Positions 56,869 through 64,000 of a DNA stretch of 64,000 nt are shown here, piece after piece. The position numbers and the translations under genes were made by a program. The notes beneath the pieces were generated by a model. It did no database searches and was not told the origin of the DNA. It saw nothing but the letters and a program-made list of their open reading frames with translations. Position 1 is the first letter of the stretch. Each line of letters begins with the position of its first letter. Origin of the DNA: Kribbella jiaozuonensis (GTDB lineage: Bacteria; Actinomycetota; Actinomycetes; Propionibacteriales; Kribbellaceae); contig NZ_SZPZ01000002.1 of the NCBI RefSeq assembly GCF_005233875.1, positions 1,054,001 to 1,118,000 on the forward strand, in the 5' to 3' direction.

Positions 56869-58758
56869 ATGTCGTCACCGATGATGCGGCCCGGCATGGG
56901 CGCGATGGGCTGGCGCCGACAGGACGCGTCGGTGGCCGGGCAGAAGCTGGCGAAGGGCACGCTACCGCGGATCGCGCGGTTCGCGAGGCCGTTCCGCTGG
57001 CACATCGCGGCGTTCCTGCTGCTGGTGATCGTGTCCGCGGTGCTCGTGATCGCGTCGCCGCTGCTGTTCAAGAAGATCGTCGACGACGGGATCTCGAAGG
57101 GCAACGCCGGCCTGGTGACTGCGCTGGCCCTGGTGGTCGCCGTACTCGCGGTCTTCGAGGCGCTGCTCGGCCTGATCCAGCGCTGGTTCTCGGCGCGGAT
57201 CGGGGAGGGGCTGATCTTCGACCTGCGGACCCGGGTGTTCTCACATGTCCAGCGGATGCCGATCGCGTTCTTCACCCGGACCCAGACCGGTGCGCTCGTG
57301 TCCCGCCTCAACAACGACGTGATCGGCGCCCAGCAGGCCTTCACCTCGACGCTGTCCGGTGTGGTCTCCAACGTGATCAGCCTGATCCTGGTCGTCGGTG
57401 CGATGCTGGCGCTGAGCTGGCAGCTGACCGTCGTCGCGATCCTGATGCTGCCGATCTTCCTGATCCCGGCGCGAGTGCTCGGGCGTCGGTTGGCCGCGAT
57501 GACGCGGGAACAGATGAACCTGAACGCCGAGATGTCGACCGCGATGACCGAGCGGTTCAGCGTCGGCGGCGCGCTGCTCGTCACGCTGTTCGGCAAGCCG
57601 CAGCTGGAGACCGCGGACTTCGGCGAGCGCGCCGGCCGCGTCCGCGACCTGGGCATCCGGATCGCGATGCTCGGTCGTGTGTTCTTCACGGCGCTGACGT
57701 TGGTCGCCGCGTTGGCGACGGCCCTGGTGTACGGCGTGGGCGGCAACCTCGCCGTACGGCAGACATTGACCATCGGGACGCTGCTCGCACTCGTCGCGCT
57801 GCTCGGCCGGCTGTACGGGCCGCTGACTGCGCTCTCCAACATCCGCGTCGATGTGATGACCGCGTTGATTTCGTTCGAGCGGGTCTTCGAAGTGCTGGAT
57901 CTCGAGCCGATGATCAAGGATTCGGCGGACGCCGTCGACCTGCCGGATGATGCGGCCAGCGTGGAGTTCGAGCATGTCGCGTTTTCCTACCCGACCGCCG
58001 AGCAGGTCTCGTTGGCCAGCCTCGAAGCCGTCGCCGTGTTGGACAAGCGCGTCTCGGCGCAGGTCCTGGAGGACGTCAGCTTCGCGATCCGGCCCGGCCA
58101 GATGGTCGCACTGGTTGGTCCGTCGGGCGCGGGCAAGACGACCATCACCAACCTGGTCGCCCGCTTGTACGACGTGACTGGGGGAGCGGTGCGGGTCGGT
58201 GGCAAGGATGTTCGCGACGTGACCCTGCAGTCCCTGCACGACACGATCGGGTACGTCACGCAGGACGCGCACATGTTCCACGACACGATCCGCGCCAACC
58301 TGGTGTACGCCAAGCCGGACGCGACCGAGGACGAGATGGTCGGCGCGTTGCGGGCGGCCCAGATCTGGGATCTCGTCTCCGGCCTGCCGGACGGGCTCGA
58401 CACGGTCGTCGGCGATCGCGGTCACCGGCTGTCCGGTGGCGAGCGGCAACGACTCGCGATCGCCCGGTTGTTGCTGAAGGCCCCGAAGATCGTCGTACTC
58501 GACGAAGCGACCGCGCACCTGGACTCCGAGTCCGAGGTCGCCGTTCAGCGCGCGCTGGACACCGCGCTCGAGGGGCGTACGTCGCTGGTCATCGCGCACC
58601 GGCTGTCGACCGTGCGGAACGCGGACCTGATCCTTGTCGTTGACCACGGCAACATCGTCGAGCGCGGCACGCACGAGCAGTTGCTCGCGGCGGGTGGCGA
58701 GTACGCTGATCTGTACCACACGCAGTTCACGGAATCAGGTTCGGCGGCAGGTGTTTGA
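56869..58758 (+). CDS. ABC exporter, fused membrane and ATPase domains
   Basis: 629 residues. Six helices in an ABC transmembrane domain (about residues 40-335) are followed by an ATPase domain with Walker A VGPSGAGKTT, signature LSGGERQR and Walker B IVVLDEATAHLD. It is likely one half of a homodimeric exporter of lipids or drugs (MsbA/BmrA-like); the substrate is unknown. A short insertion at the start of the ATPase domain (residues 380-400, SLASLEAVAVLDKRV) is unusual. GGGAGGGGACTGA precedes the ATG. Its stop overlaps the next small gene (TGATG). Confidence 0.9.
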   Translation: MSSPMMRPGMGAMGWRRQDASVAGQKLAKGTLPRIARFARPFRWHIAAFLLLVIVSAVLVIASPLLFKKIVDDGISKGNAGLVTALALVVAVLAVFEALLGLIQRWFSARIGEGLIFDLRTRVFSHVQRMPIAFFTRTQTGALVSRLNNDVIGAQQAFTSTLSGVVSNVISLILVVGAMLALSWQLTVVAILMLPIFLIPARVLGRRLAAMTREQMNLNAEMSTAMTERFSVGGALLVTLFGKPQLETADFGERAGRVRDLGIRIAMLGRVFFTALTLVAALATALVYGVGGNLAVRQTLTIGTLLALVALLGRLYGPLTALSNIRVDVMTALISFERVFEVLDLEPMIKDSADAVDLPDDAASVEFEHVAFSYPTAEQVSLASLEAVAVLDKRVSAQVLEDVSFAIRPGQMVALVGPSGAGKTTITNLVARLYDVTGGAVRVGGKDVRDVTLQSLHDTIGYVTQDAHMFHDTIRANLVYAKPDATEDEMVGALRAAQIWDLVSGLPDGLDTVVGDRGHRLSGGERQRLAIARLLLKAPKIVVLDEATAHLDSESEVAVQRALDTALEGRTSLVIAHRLSTVRNADLILVVDHGNIVERGTHEQLLAAGGEYADLYHTQFTESGSAAGV

Positions 58759-58934
58759 TGATCAAGCTGGCGATCGTCCTCGCAGCGGGGTACGCGGGCT
58801 TCAAGCTCGCGTACCACTCCGAGGACGGCCGCCACTACGGCCGCACCGGTGAGCGTGCGGTCAGGACGACGCTGTCGCTACTGATCGCGAGTCTCGCCGG
58901 CGGCGTCGCTTACGCGGCCCTGCTGTCGCACTGA
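58758..58934 (+). CDS. Small membrane protein (58 aa)
   Basis: 58 residues: helix 1 is IKLAIVLAAGYAGFKLAY, then a hydrophilic SEDGRHYGRTGERAVR, and helix 2 is TLSLLIASLAGGVAYAALL. Its ATG overlaps the ABC exporter stop (TGATG), so it is translationally coupled and may assist the exporter. It is too short for most gene finders. Its last 57 bases overlap the convergent gene at 58878. Confidence 0.65.
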   Translation: MIKLAIVLAAGYAGFKLAYHSEDGRHYGRTGERAVRTTLSLLIASLAGGVAYAALLSH

Positions 58935-59429
58935 GCCGGCCTTCTGGGCGTCGTGCTCGAGCAGATGCAGAACGGGTACGCCGAGATGCCGGCGCGCCGA
59001 GGTGGTCCAATCGAGGTGGAAGAACTCCGCCACGATGTGCGGGCGGGTCAGGATGATGACCTCCTGCCCCTGCGTTGCCTGCACGGTCGCGACGAGCGCG
59101 TCGATCGGCCGGTCGTGCGAGATACCGCCCTCGGCGTGCTGCCCGAGGTCGCGTAGCCGCTGCACGCTGCGTCCGCTGCAGCCCTTCGCCTCCGTGTCGA
59201 TCGCCTTCTGTGCCTCGGCGAGGTCCTCGCGCTGACCGGCGAGCCCAGGCCCGTACAGGTCCGCGGTGCCGAGCGCGCTGATCGAGGCCTCGACGCCCGC
59301 CTCGGCGTTGTGGCAGGGCACGAGCACGTGGTACGTCACCGGCTCCGGCATGTCGTTATGTAGTTCGACGACGCGTTTCGCGTCGGGCTCGGACAGTTCC
59401 TGTTCGACGAGCAGTACGACGTCGTACAT
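58878..59429 (-). CDS. Hypothetical protein, possibly universal-stress-like
   Basis: 183 residues: MYDVVLLVEQELSEPDAKRVVELH, VTYHVLVPCHNAEAG, and EVIILTRPHIVAEFFHLDWTTSARRHLGVPVLHLL near the end. The alternating strand-helix pattern and HLDW-R motif resemble universal stress or nucleotide-binding Rossmann-like proteins, but no ATP loop GxxG-x9-GS is seen. I chose ATG 59429, which has GGAGG seven bases upstream. Its end overlaps the small membrane protein gene, which runs on the opposite strand. Confidence 0.65.
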   Translation of the reverse strand: MYDVVLLVEQELSEPDAKRVVELHNDMPEPVTYHVLVPCHNAEAGVEASISALGTADLYGPGLAGQREDLAEAQKAIDTEAKGCSGRSVQRLRDLGQHAEGGISHDRPIDALVATVQATQGQEVIILTRPHIVAEFFHLDWTTSARRHLGVPVLHLLEHDAQKAGSVRQQGRVSDAAGETRDQ

Positions 59430-59447
59430 CGCGTAACCTCCGATGCT

Positions 59448-59459
59448 TACCAGTCGGTA
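59448..59459. promoter_or_regulatory. TetR-like dyad upstream of the hypothetical gene
   Basis: TACCAGTCGGTA has perfect TACC/GGTA arms around AGTC. It overlaps a -10-like TATACC on the minus strand and lies just before the GGAGG ribosome site of the gene starting at 59429. TACCGnnCGGTA-type dyads are common TetR-family operators in actinobacteria. Confidence 0.4.
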
Positions 59460-59495
59460 TAAACCCCATAGTGCCCCCAACCGGTGCCGAAGTAT

Positions 59496-60257
59496 TCAAC
59501 TGGATCGTTGCAGTTTTCTGCGTCCGTACGTGCGCAGCGCGCGGAGCAGATCCACCTCGCGGAACGCGGGCCAGTACAGGTCGCAGAACTCGATCTCGGA
59601 CCGAGTTGCCTGCCACAGCAGGAAGTCCGACATCCGCAACTCACCACTGGTCCGGATCACCAGGTCCGGGTCGGGCAGGCCAGGCACGTAGAGATGCCGA
59701 CTGATCTCGTCCTCGCTCAGCGCGTCCGCGACGTCGTCGAGTGATCGGCCGGCCGCCGCGGCTTCGTCGAGCATCGACCGGACGGCGTCGACCAGCTCGA
59801 GCCGGCCGCTGTAGCCAATCGCGATCGTCAGGTCTCCCGCCTCACGATCCCGGCTGAGCGTGACCGCTTCCTTCAGTGCGCGAGCCGTTGAATCGGGCAA
59901 CAAATCCAGCTGGCCCGCGACGTGCAGCCGCCAGCGGTGGTCGCGACGGACATGATCTGCCAGAACGGTCTCGGTCAGCTCCATCAGGTAGTCGACCTCG
60001 CCCGACTCCCGCTTACGCAGGTTGTCGGCCGACGCGACCCAGGCGGTCACGCACCGGACCCCTGCGTCCGCACTCCACTGCAGGAACTGCTCGAGATGCT
60101 TGGCGCCGAAGCGGTGACCGATACGCACGTCGTCGTACCCGACACCGCGAGCCCACCGGCGGTTGCCGTCCATGACGATCGCGACGTGCTGCGGCATCGG
60201 CATGCCCTTGAGTTGGCGCCGGAGCAGGCTTGTATAGAGGCGGTAGTGGGGTTTCAT
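59496..60257 (-). CDS. Z-isoprenyl diphosphate synthase (UppS family)
   Basis: 253 residues. HVAIVMDGNRRWA holds the catalytic Asp30 with the diphosphate loop. The later RTSGELRMSDFLLWQ and SEIEFCDLYWPAF segments are the family's substrate and Mg sites. The enzyme adds isoprene units in cis to allylic diphosphates, feeding cell-wall carrier lipid; actinobacteria often have two, one making short C15 chains. The ATG overlaps the stop of the DNA ligase gene by four bases. Confidence 0.92.
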   Translation of the reverse strand: MKPHYRLYTSLLRRQLKGMPMPQHVAIVMDGNRRWARGVGYDDVRIGHRFGAKHLEQFLQWSADAGVRCVTAWVASADNLRKRESGEVDYLMELTETVLADHVRRDHRWRLHVAGQLDLLPDSTARALKEAVTLSRDREAGDLTIAIGYSGRLELVDAVRSMLDEAAAAGRSLDDVADALSEDEISRHLYVPGLPDPDLVIRTSGELRMSDFLLWQATRSEIEFCDLYWPAFREVDLLRALRTYGRRKLQRSS

Positions 60258-61330
60258 CGTTGCGCGCTGGAGAGTACGTCGGCCAGGTCGAACTTGATCG
60301 GCTCCTCCAACTGCTCGTACGTGCAGGACTCCGGCGTACGGTCCGGGCGCCAGCGGACGAACTGGGCGGTGTGGCGGAAGCGGATGCCTTCCATGTGGTC
60401 GTACCGGACCTCGACGACGAGCTCGGGCCGCAGCGGGACGAAGGACAGGTCCTTGCCCGCCTGCCAGCGGCTGCCTTCGGCGTTGCGCGGCGTGCGGACG
60501 CCTTCCTCCTGCTTCGCCCACGCCCACGGGTGCTCGTCGAAGGTCGTGACGAGCGGCTGCATCTCCTGGAACAGCTCCTTGCGGCGCTCGAGCGGGAACG
60601 CGCCGATCACGCCGACGCTGGCCAGCGTGCCGTCCTCGTTGTACAGCCCGAGGAGGAGCGAGCCGATCCGGTCCTCGCCGCTCTTGTGGACGCGGTAGCC
60701 GGCGACGACGCAGTCCGCCGTACGCTCCGGCTTGATCTTGAACATCGTGCGCTTGTCCGGGACGTAGAGACCGTCCAGCGGCTTCGCGATCAGGCCGTCC
60801 AGGCCGGCGCCCTCGAACTGCTCGAACCACTGCGCGGCGGTGTCGTGGTCGGCGGTCGCTGGGGTGACGTGGATCGGGGCCTTGACGTTCGCCAGGGCGT
60901 CGATCAGCGCCGTACGGCGTTCGCTGAACGGGCGCTCCGTGTAGTCGTCGTCACCGAGCGCTAGCAGGTCGAACGCGACGAAGCGGGCCGGGGTCTTCTC
61001 CGAGAGCATGTTCACGCGGCTCGCGGCCGGGTGGATGCGCTGCTGCAGCACCTCGAAATCGAGCCGGTCGCCGGACTCGCCGATCACGATGATCTCGCCG
61101 TCGATCGCGCAGCGCTCCGGGAGATTCGCCTTCACCGCCTCGACCAGCTCGGGGAAGTACCGCGTCATCGGCTTCTCGTTCCGGCTGCCGATCTCCACCT
61201 CGTCGCCGTCGCGGAAAATGATCGACCGGAACCCGTCCCACTTGGGCTCGTAGCTCAACTCACCGCGCGGAATCTCCTTCACCGGTTTGGCAAGCATCGG
61301 TTTGACCGGCGGCATGACAGGCAGTCGCAT
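60254..61330 (-). CDS. ATP-dependent DNA ligase
   Basis: 358 residues. The adenylation motif YEPKWDGFR places the nucleotide-accepting lysine at residue 30. The remaining motifs include IDGEIIV, VAFDLLAL, EGLIAK-like GLDGLIAKPLDG and the C-terminal OB-domain pattern FVPLRPELVVEVRYDHMEG. It resembles the stand-alone LigC ligases used in mycobacterial repair. The start is ATG 61330; ATG 61315 is close by. It overlaps the UppS gene by four bases and is probably co-transcribed, although the functions are unrelated. Confidence 0.9.
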   Translation of the reverse strand: MRLPVMPPVKPMLAKPVKEIPRGELSYEPKWDGFRSIIFRDGDEVEIGSRNEKPMTRYFPELVEAVKANLPERCAIDGEIIVIGESGDRLDFEVLQQRIHPAASRVNMLSEKTPARFVAFDLLALGDDDYTERPFSERRTALIDALANVKAPIHVTPATADHDTAAQWFEQFEGAGLDGLIAKPLDGLYVPDKRTMFKIKPERTADCVVAGYRVHKSGEDRIGSLLLGLYNEDGTLASVGVIGAFPLERRKELFQEMQPLVTTFDEHPWAWAKQEEGVRTPRNAEGSRWQAGKDLSFVPLRPELVVEVRYDHMEGIRFRHTAQFVRWRPDRTPESCTYEQLEEPIKFDLADVLSSAQR

Positions 61331-61378
61331 TCCTGCATTCTGTCCCACCGCACCGACACTCACCAGCAACGCCTGCGG

Positions 61379-61408
61379 TGGACAGTGAACCGGCGCGCCA
61401 CGGACAAT
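61379..61408 (+). promoter_or_regulatory. Promoter of the DUF1707-FHA gene (leaderless)
   Basis: TGGACA (61379-61384) and GACAAT (61403-61408) are separated by 18 bases, close to sigma-A consensus. Transcription would start at the ATG at 61416. This argues against the upstream in-frame ATG at 61407, which lies on the -10 box. Confidence 0.6.
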
Positions 61409-61415
61409 GCGTTTC

Positions 61416-62246
61416 ATGACCTCGGTTCCGCTCGAGCAGAAGCGTCCGTCGGACGCCGAACGGGACCGCGCGCTCGCCGTACTGCGGGACGGCGCCGGCT
61501 CGGGCCGTCTGTCCCACGACACCTTCATCCGCCGGATGAACTTCGTCCTCCGCGCCCAAAGCCGCGCCGAACTGGCCGACGCCATCCGCGACCTGCCACC
61601 CACCGAACCCCGCTCCCGCACCTGGACCCGAGCCGTCTGGGCCCGATTGCCACGGTTGAAGGTGGACAGGCAGGTTTCGCCGAACGCGCGGACGGCGGCC
61701 CACCCGCAGGACTCCGCGGGCCGTGCCGCGTCCGCCCGCGATCCCGCGTCCGCCCACGATCCCGCGTACGGCGCGGGCGCCGCGTACGGCTCCGCCGGCC
61801 CGCACGACTCGGCGTACCGGCCCGCGACACCACACGATCTGGCGCATGGCCCCACCGCCTACCCCGAGCGCGCCGCTCGGCCCACCCGTTCGCCGCGGTT
61901 CGACCCGGTTGGTGTGGTTGCGTCGTGGCTCGACGCCCTTCCACGGTTCACCTGGGTGCGGCAGCAACCCGCCGTACCGCTTCCTGGGCTGGCCCTCCCC
62001 GCTCCCGGCTCGCCGACCGTGCGGATCGGGCGTGGGCCGGGTGCGACGCTGCGGATGGCCGACGTCTCCGTCTCGCGGTACCACGCCGAGCTCCGGCACG
62101 TCGACGACGGCTGGATGCTCCGCGACCTCGGCTCGATGAACGGCACCACCGTCAACGACCTCCGCATCACCACCACCGTCCGCGTACGCCCGGGGGACCG
62201 GGTCAGCTTCGGCGCGGTCGCGTACGTCCTGACCTGGACCGACTGA
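61416..62246 (+). CDS. DUF1707 - FHA domain protein
   Basis: 276 residues. Residues 8-62 are a DUF1707 (SHOCT-like) domain: RPSDAERDRALAVLRDGAGSGRLSHDTFIRRM. A middle segment of about 100 residues is repetitive and rich in Ala, Pro, His, Asp and Tyr (AHDPAYG, PHDSAYR, PHDLAHG). A C-terminal FHA domain (GRGPGATLRMADVSVSRYHAEL, then GSMNGTTVND) binds phosphothreonine. It is likely to read Ser/Thr kinase signalling; the partner is unknown. No membrane helix is present, unlike many DUF1707 proteins. The start at 61416 follows the leaderless promoter. Confidence 0.87.
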   Translation: MTSVPLEQKRPSDAERDRALAVLRDGAGSGRLSHDTFIRRMNFVLRAQSRAELADAIRDLPPTEPRSRTWTRAVWARLPRLKVDRQVSPNARTAAHPQDSAGRAASARDPASAHDPAYGAGAAYGSAGPHDSAYRPATPHDLAHGPTAYPERAARPTRSPRFDPVGVVASWLDALPRFTWVRQQPAVPLPGLALPAPGSPTVRIGRGPGATLRMADVSVSRYHAELRHVDDGWMLRDLGSMNGTTVNDLRITTTVRVRPGDRVSFGAVAYVLTWTD

Positions 62247-62250
62247 GAAC

Positions 62251-62282
62251 TTGCATCCGGTACTCCGGTACAGGTTTACCGT
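62251..62282 (+). promoter_or_regulatory. MerR-type promoter and operator
   Basis: TTGCAT (62251-62256) and TACCGT (62277-62282) are separated by a 20-base spacer, longer than normal. The spacer holds the imperfect palindrome CCGGTACTCCGGTACAGG (62257-62274). Overlong spacers with an internal dyad are the hallmark of MerR-family promoters, which the regulator twists into an active form. Transcription would start at or next to the ATG at 62290. The MerR gene itself is in this operon. Confidence 0.8.
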
Positions 62283-62289
62283 CGATCTC

Positions 62290-62577
62290 ATGGAAGCCCC
62301 GGATGCCTGCACCTTGCCGACCGCGGAACGCCCGTTCCGCGTCGCCGAGTTCGACCAACTCTTTGCCGACCACCTCCGCGACTCGAACCGCGTCGACCCT
62401 CAAACCCTCGACCTCACCCTCGCCCCCGAATCCCGCGCGACGGTCGAAGACCTCACCGCCCGCGAGCTCGAGTGCTGCTCGTTCTTCACCTTCACCCTGA
62501 CCCCGGCCGCCGACCACCTACGGCTGCGGATCACAGTCCCACCAACGCAAACCGCCGTACTAGACGGACTCCAATGA
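62290..62577 (+). CDS. Small ECC-motif protein of the MerR operon
   Basis: 95 residues: MEAPDACTLPTAERPFRVAEFDQLF at the start and LECCSFFTFTLTP near the end. The ECC-F-F pattern is common in uncharacterised proteins encoded beside MerR regulators in actinobacteria, and the paired cysteines may bind a soft metal. I chose ATG 62290 because the upstream TTG at 62251 is the -35 box. It overlaps the MerR gene by four bases. Confidence 0.7.
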   Translation: MEAPDACTLPTAERPFRVAEFDQLFADHLRDSNRVDPQTLDLTLAPESRATVEDLTARELECCSFFTFTLTPAADHLRLRITVPPTQTAVLDGLQ

Positions 62578-63011
62578 GATCCAGCGAGCTAGCCGCCGCA
62601 GCCGGCGTCAACCCCCAAACCCTCCGGTACTACGAACGCCGCGGCCTCCTCGCCGAACCCGCGCGAAGCCTCGGCGGCCATCGCATCTATCCCTCGGAAG
62701 CCGTCACGACGTTGCGCGTGATCAAGGCAGCCCAGCGCCTCGGATTCACCCTCACCGAGGTCTCCGAGCTACTCGACACCGCCCGCCACCGACACGCCCG
62801 CGGCGACGGAGCCGGCCTCCAGACCCGCGCCCGCGAGAAACTCAACGATGTGGAAGCCAAGATCGCCGACCTGACGGTCATCGCCGAAACCCTCCACGCC
62901 GCCCTCACCGCCGGCTGCGACGACCTGGCAACCTGCGCCGGCAACCCAGCCTGCCCCCTCCCGTTCGAGGAGCTCGGCGCCACCCGCGACACCAGGACCG
63001 ACCTCGCGTGA
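62574..63011 (+). CDS. MerR-family metal-responsive regulator
   Basis: 145 residues. The N-terminal winged helix SSELAAAAGVNPQTLRYYERRGLLAEPAR is typical, followed by the dimerisation helix and a C-terminal cysteine loop GCDDLATCAGNPACPLP with three cysteines (C-x6-C-x5-C-P). That loop resembles the metal loops of MerR, CueR and ZntR, so the inducer is probably a soft metal such as Hg, Cu, Zn or Cd. It binds the long-spacer promoter at 62251-62282. Start and stop overlap its neighbours (ATGA and GTGA). Confidence 0.9.
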   Translation: MRSSELAAAAGVNPQTLRYYERRGLLAEPARSLGGHRIYPSEAVTTLRVIKAAQRLGFTLTEVSELLDTARHRHARGDGAGLQTRAREKLNDVEAKIADLTVIAETLHAALTAGCDDLATCAGNPACPLPFEELGATRDTRTDLA

Positions 63012-63343
63012 CGACCCTCAAGTCGGTTCTGCTGTTCCTCCTGGCCGCCGTGGCGGAGATCGGCGGCGCCTGGCTCATCTGGCAAGGCTGGCGCGAACAC
63101 CGCGGCCTCCTCTGGATCGCCGGCGGAATAGTTGCCCTAGGCGCCTACGGCTTCGTAGCCACCTTCCAACCCGACCCCAACTTCGGCCGAATCCTCGCAG
63201 CCTACGGCGGCATCTTCGTAGCCGGCTCCCTAACCTGGGCCATCCTCCTCGACCACTTCAAACCCGACCGCTACGACCTGCTAGGCGCAGCAATCTGCCT
63301 CCTAGGAGTAGCCGTCATCATGTACGCCCCGCGAAGCTCATAA
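63008..63343 (+). CDS. YnfA (UPF0060) family membrane protein
   Basis: 111 residues with four helices of the small-multidrug-resistance-like fold. Family motifs are AAVAEIGGAWLIWQGWREHRG, GAYGFVATFQPDPNFGRILAAYGGIFVAGSL and RYDLLGAAICLLGV. It could export a metal or cation in keeping with the MerR regulator just upstream, whose stop its GTG overlaps by four bases. The function of YnfA proteins is not firmly settled. Confidence 0.9.
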   Translation: MTTLKSVLLFLLAAVAEIGGAWLIWQGWREHRGLLWIAGGIVALGAYGFVATFQPDPNFGRILAAYGGIFVAGSLTWAILLDHFKPDRYDLLGAAICLLGVAVIMYAPRSS

Positions 63344-63672
63344 TGGGAGTAGACGTAGCACTCACCCAGGTGATCCAGCCCGGCACAAGCGGCAAACGCC
63401 GCCAACTGACCCAACTGGACGTCGTACCGGACCCGGCTGACGTGTTCCCAGGCATCTGCCAACGAAGCAACCTCCCGATGCTGCGGCGCGTCGACCCGTA
63501 CCGCGACCTGATCCTGACCGCAGCCGAGATGCCTCAGCTCCTGGCGGAGCTGCAGACGGAGCGCACCCTCGCCACCACCGATGAGGAACGCACCCTCCTG
63601 ACCGCCGTACACCACCTCGCCGAACGCTGCGCCACAGACCCACCCACCGAACTCCATCTCCAAGGTGACTGA
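63343..63672 (+). CDS. Hypothetical protein (109 aa)
   Basis: 109 residues, unrecognised: an N-terminal beta segment, ending with a helix pair (MPQLLAELQTERTLATTDEERTLLTAVHHLAERC). It starts on the last base of the YnfA stop (TAATG) and overlaps the following gene by eight bases. It therefore probably belongs to the same operon. Confidence 0.55.
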   Translation: MGVDVALTQVIQPGTSGKRRQLTQLDVVPDPADVFPGICQRSNLPMLRRVDPYRDLILTAAEMPQLLAELQTERTLATTDEERTLLTAVHHLAERCATDPPTELHLQGD

Positions 63673-64000
63673 CCTCTACCCGTCGCCGCCGCATCTGACG
63701 ATCGCGGTGTGGGTGGCTTCGGATGACGAGCTGGCCTTTGGGCAGGCGTGTGACACCGCGATCGAGTTCGGCTGCACATCGTCCGGCGTGGTCGAGATCG
63801 CCCCGCGGGGCCGCGCGTTCGCGATGCTGCAGGATCTGGAGGACCGCTCGACTGAGCACCTCAGCGGCGCCGAGTTCGACTCGATGGTGCATGGCGCGCA
63901 CCCGATGTCGCGTCCGCTGAAGGCCGGGTTTCGGCGCAAAGGAATCGGCACGGTGATCGTCGAGCATCTGTTGGGCACGGCAACAGAACCTCATCCGGTA
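63665..64000 (+). CDS. Partial hypothetical protein, cut by the window end
   Basis: 112 residues are visible, from GTG 63665 with no stop before the window ends. It begins VTDLYPSPPHLTIAVWVASDDELAFG. A charged helix EDRSTEHLSGAEFDSMVHG and FRRKGIGTVIVEHLL follow. I do not recognise it. It overlaps the 109-residue gene by eight bases and continues the MerR-YnfA operon. Confidence 0.5.
   Translation, partial: MTDLYPSPPHLTIAVWVASDDELAFGQACDTAIEFGCTSSGVVEIAPRGRAFAMLQDLEDRSTEHLSGAEFDSMVHGAHPMSRPLKAGFRRKGIGTVIVEHLLGTATEPHPV

Noticed and set aside
1..64000. tRNA or rRNA genes
   Set aside because: I saw no cloverleaf with a TTCGAnTC-type T-arm and CCA-side stem and no rRNA-like stretch anywhere in the window, although a tool scan would be more reliable.

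Overview
The window is 64 kb of high-GC DNA, dense with genes. GTG and TTG starts, four-base overlaps between genes and promoters placed directly on the start codon (leaderless mRNAs) are all common. The gene content and order (pentose-phosphate operon, ctaB, ctaA, ABC transporter, then sufR-sufB-sufD-ferredoxin-sufC-sufS-sufU-sufT) is the arrangement known from actinobacteria, including Mycobacterium. A DUF222/HNH endonuclease and a Tad pilus locus lacking an outer-membrane secretin fit a soil actinomycete. From protein style I would guess Kribbella or a close relative (Propionibacteriales), but the genus is an inference.

Layout. 1-472 holds no intact gene. 497-4566 carries an HNH endonuclease and four small metabolic or unknown genes. 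4607-12953 (minus) is a six-gene central-carbon operon: tkt, tal, pgi, zwf, opcA, pgl. 13163-17822 holds heme O/heme A synthesis (ctaB, ctaA), a secreted ScyD-like protein and an ABC-2 transporter. 17939-24493 is the complete SUF iron-sulfur assembly operon led by its repressor SufR; a perfect ACACT-N5-TGTGA element lies on the sufR promoter and start codon. An actinobacterial VLRF1-type ribosome-rescue hydrolase follows at 24490-25107.

25115-40661 is the region most worth attention. Two giant paralogous proteins (2184 and 2388 residues, minus strand) flank two small paralogous proteins, one with a zinc ribbon. A divergent 153-residue protein made of two internal repeats faces them across an intergenic region with two palindromes that share the core CTAGGA. 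Both giants are colinear: a helical head, a coiled-coil-like zone, about six Ser/Thr/Gly-rich beta-hairpin-like modules and a conserved C-terminal domain. I recognise no enzyme in them and see no signal peptide or membrane segment. This is the best candidate for an undescribed system.

40714-52098 (plus) is a Tad/Flp pilus locus: CpaB-like, CpaE-like, CpaF, TadB, TadC, pilin, two TadE-like proteins, a TadG-like protein, a lipoprotein, a secreted protein and a 999-residue LysM/BTAD membrane protein. It ends at a perfect bidirectional terminator. 52155-64000 is housekeeping and accessory material: a zinc metallopeptidase, an ABC-F ATPase, an enoyl-CoA hydratase, two SRPBCC proteins with an ArsR regulator, an ABC exporter, a Z-isoprenyl diphosphate synthase overlapping an ATP-dependent DNA ligase, a DUF1707-FHA protein, and a MerR-controlled operon with a textbook long-spacer MerR promoter. 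The last gene runs off the window end.
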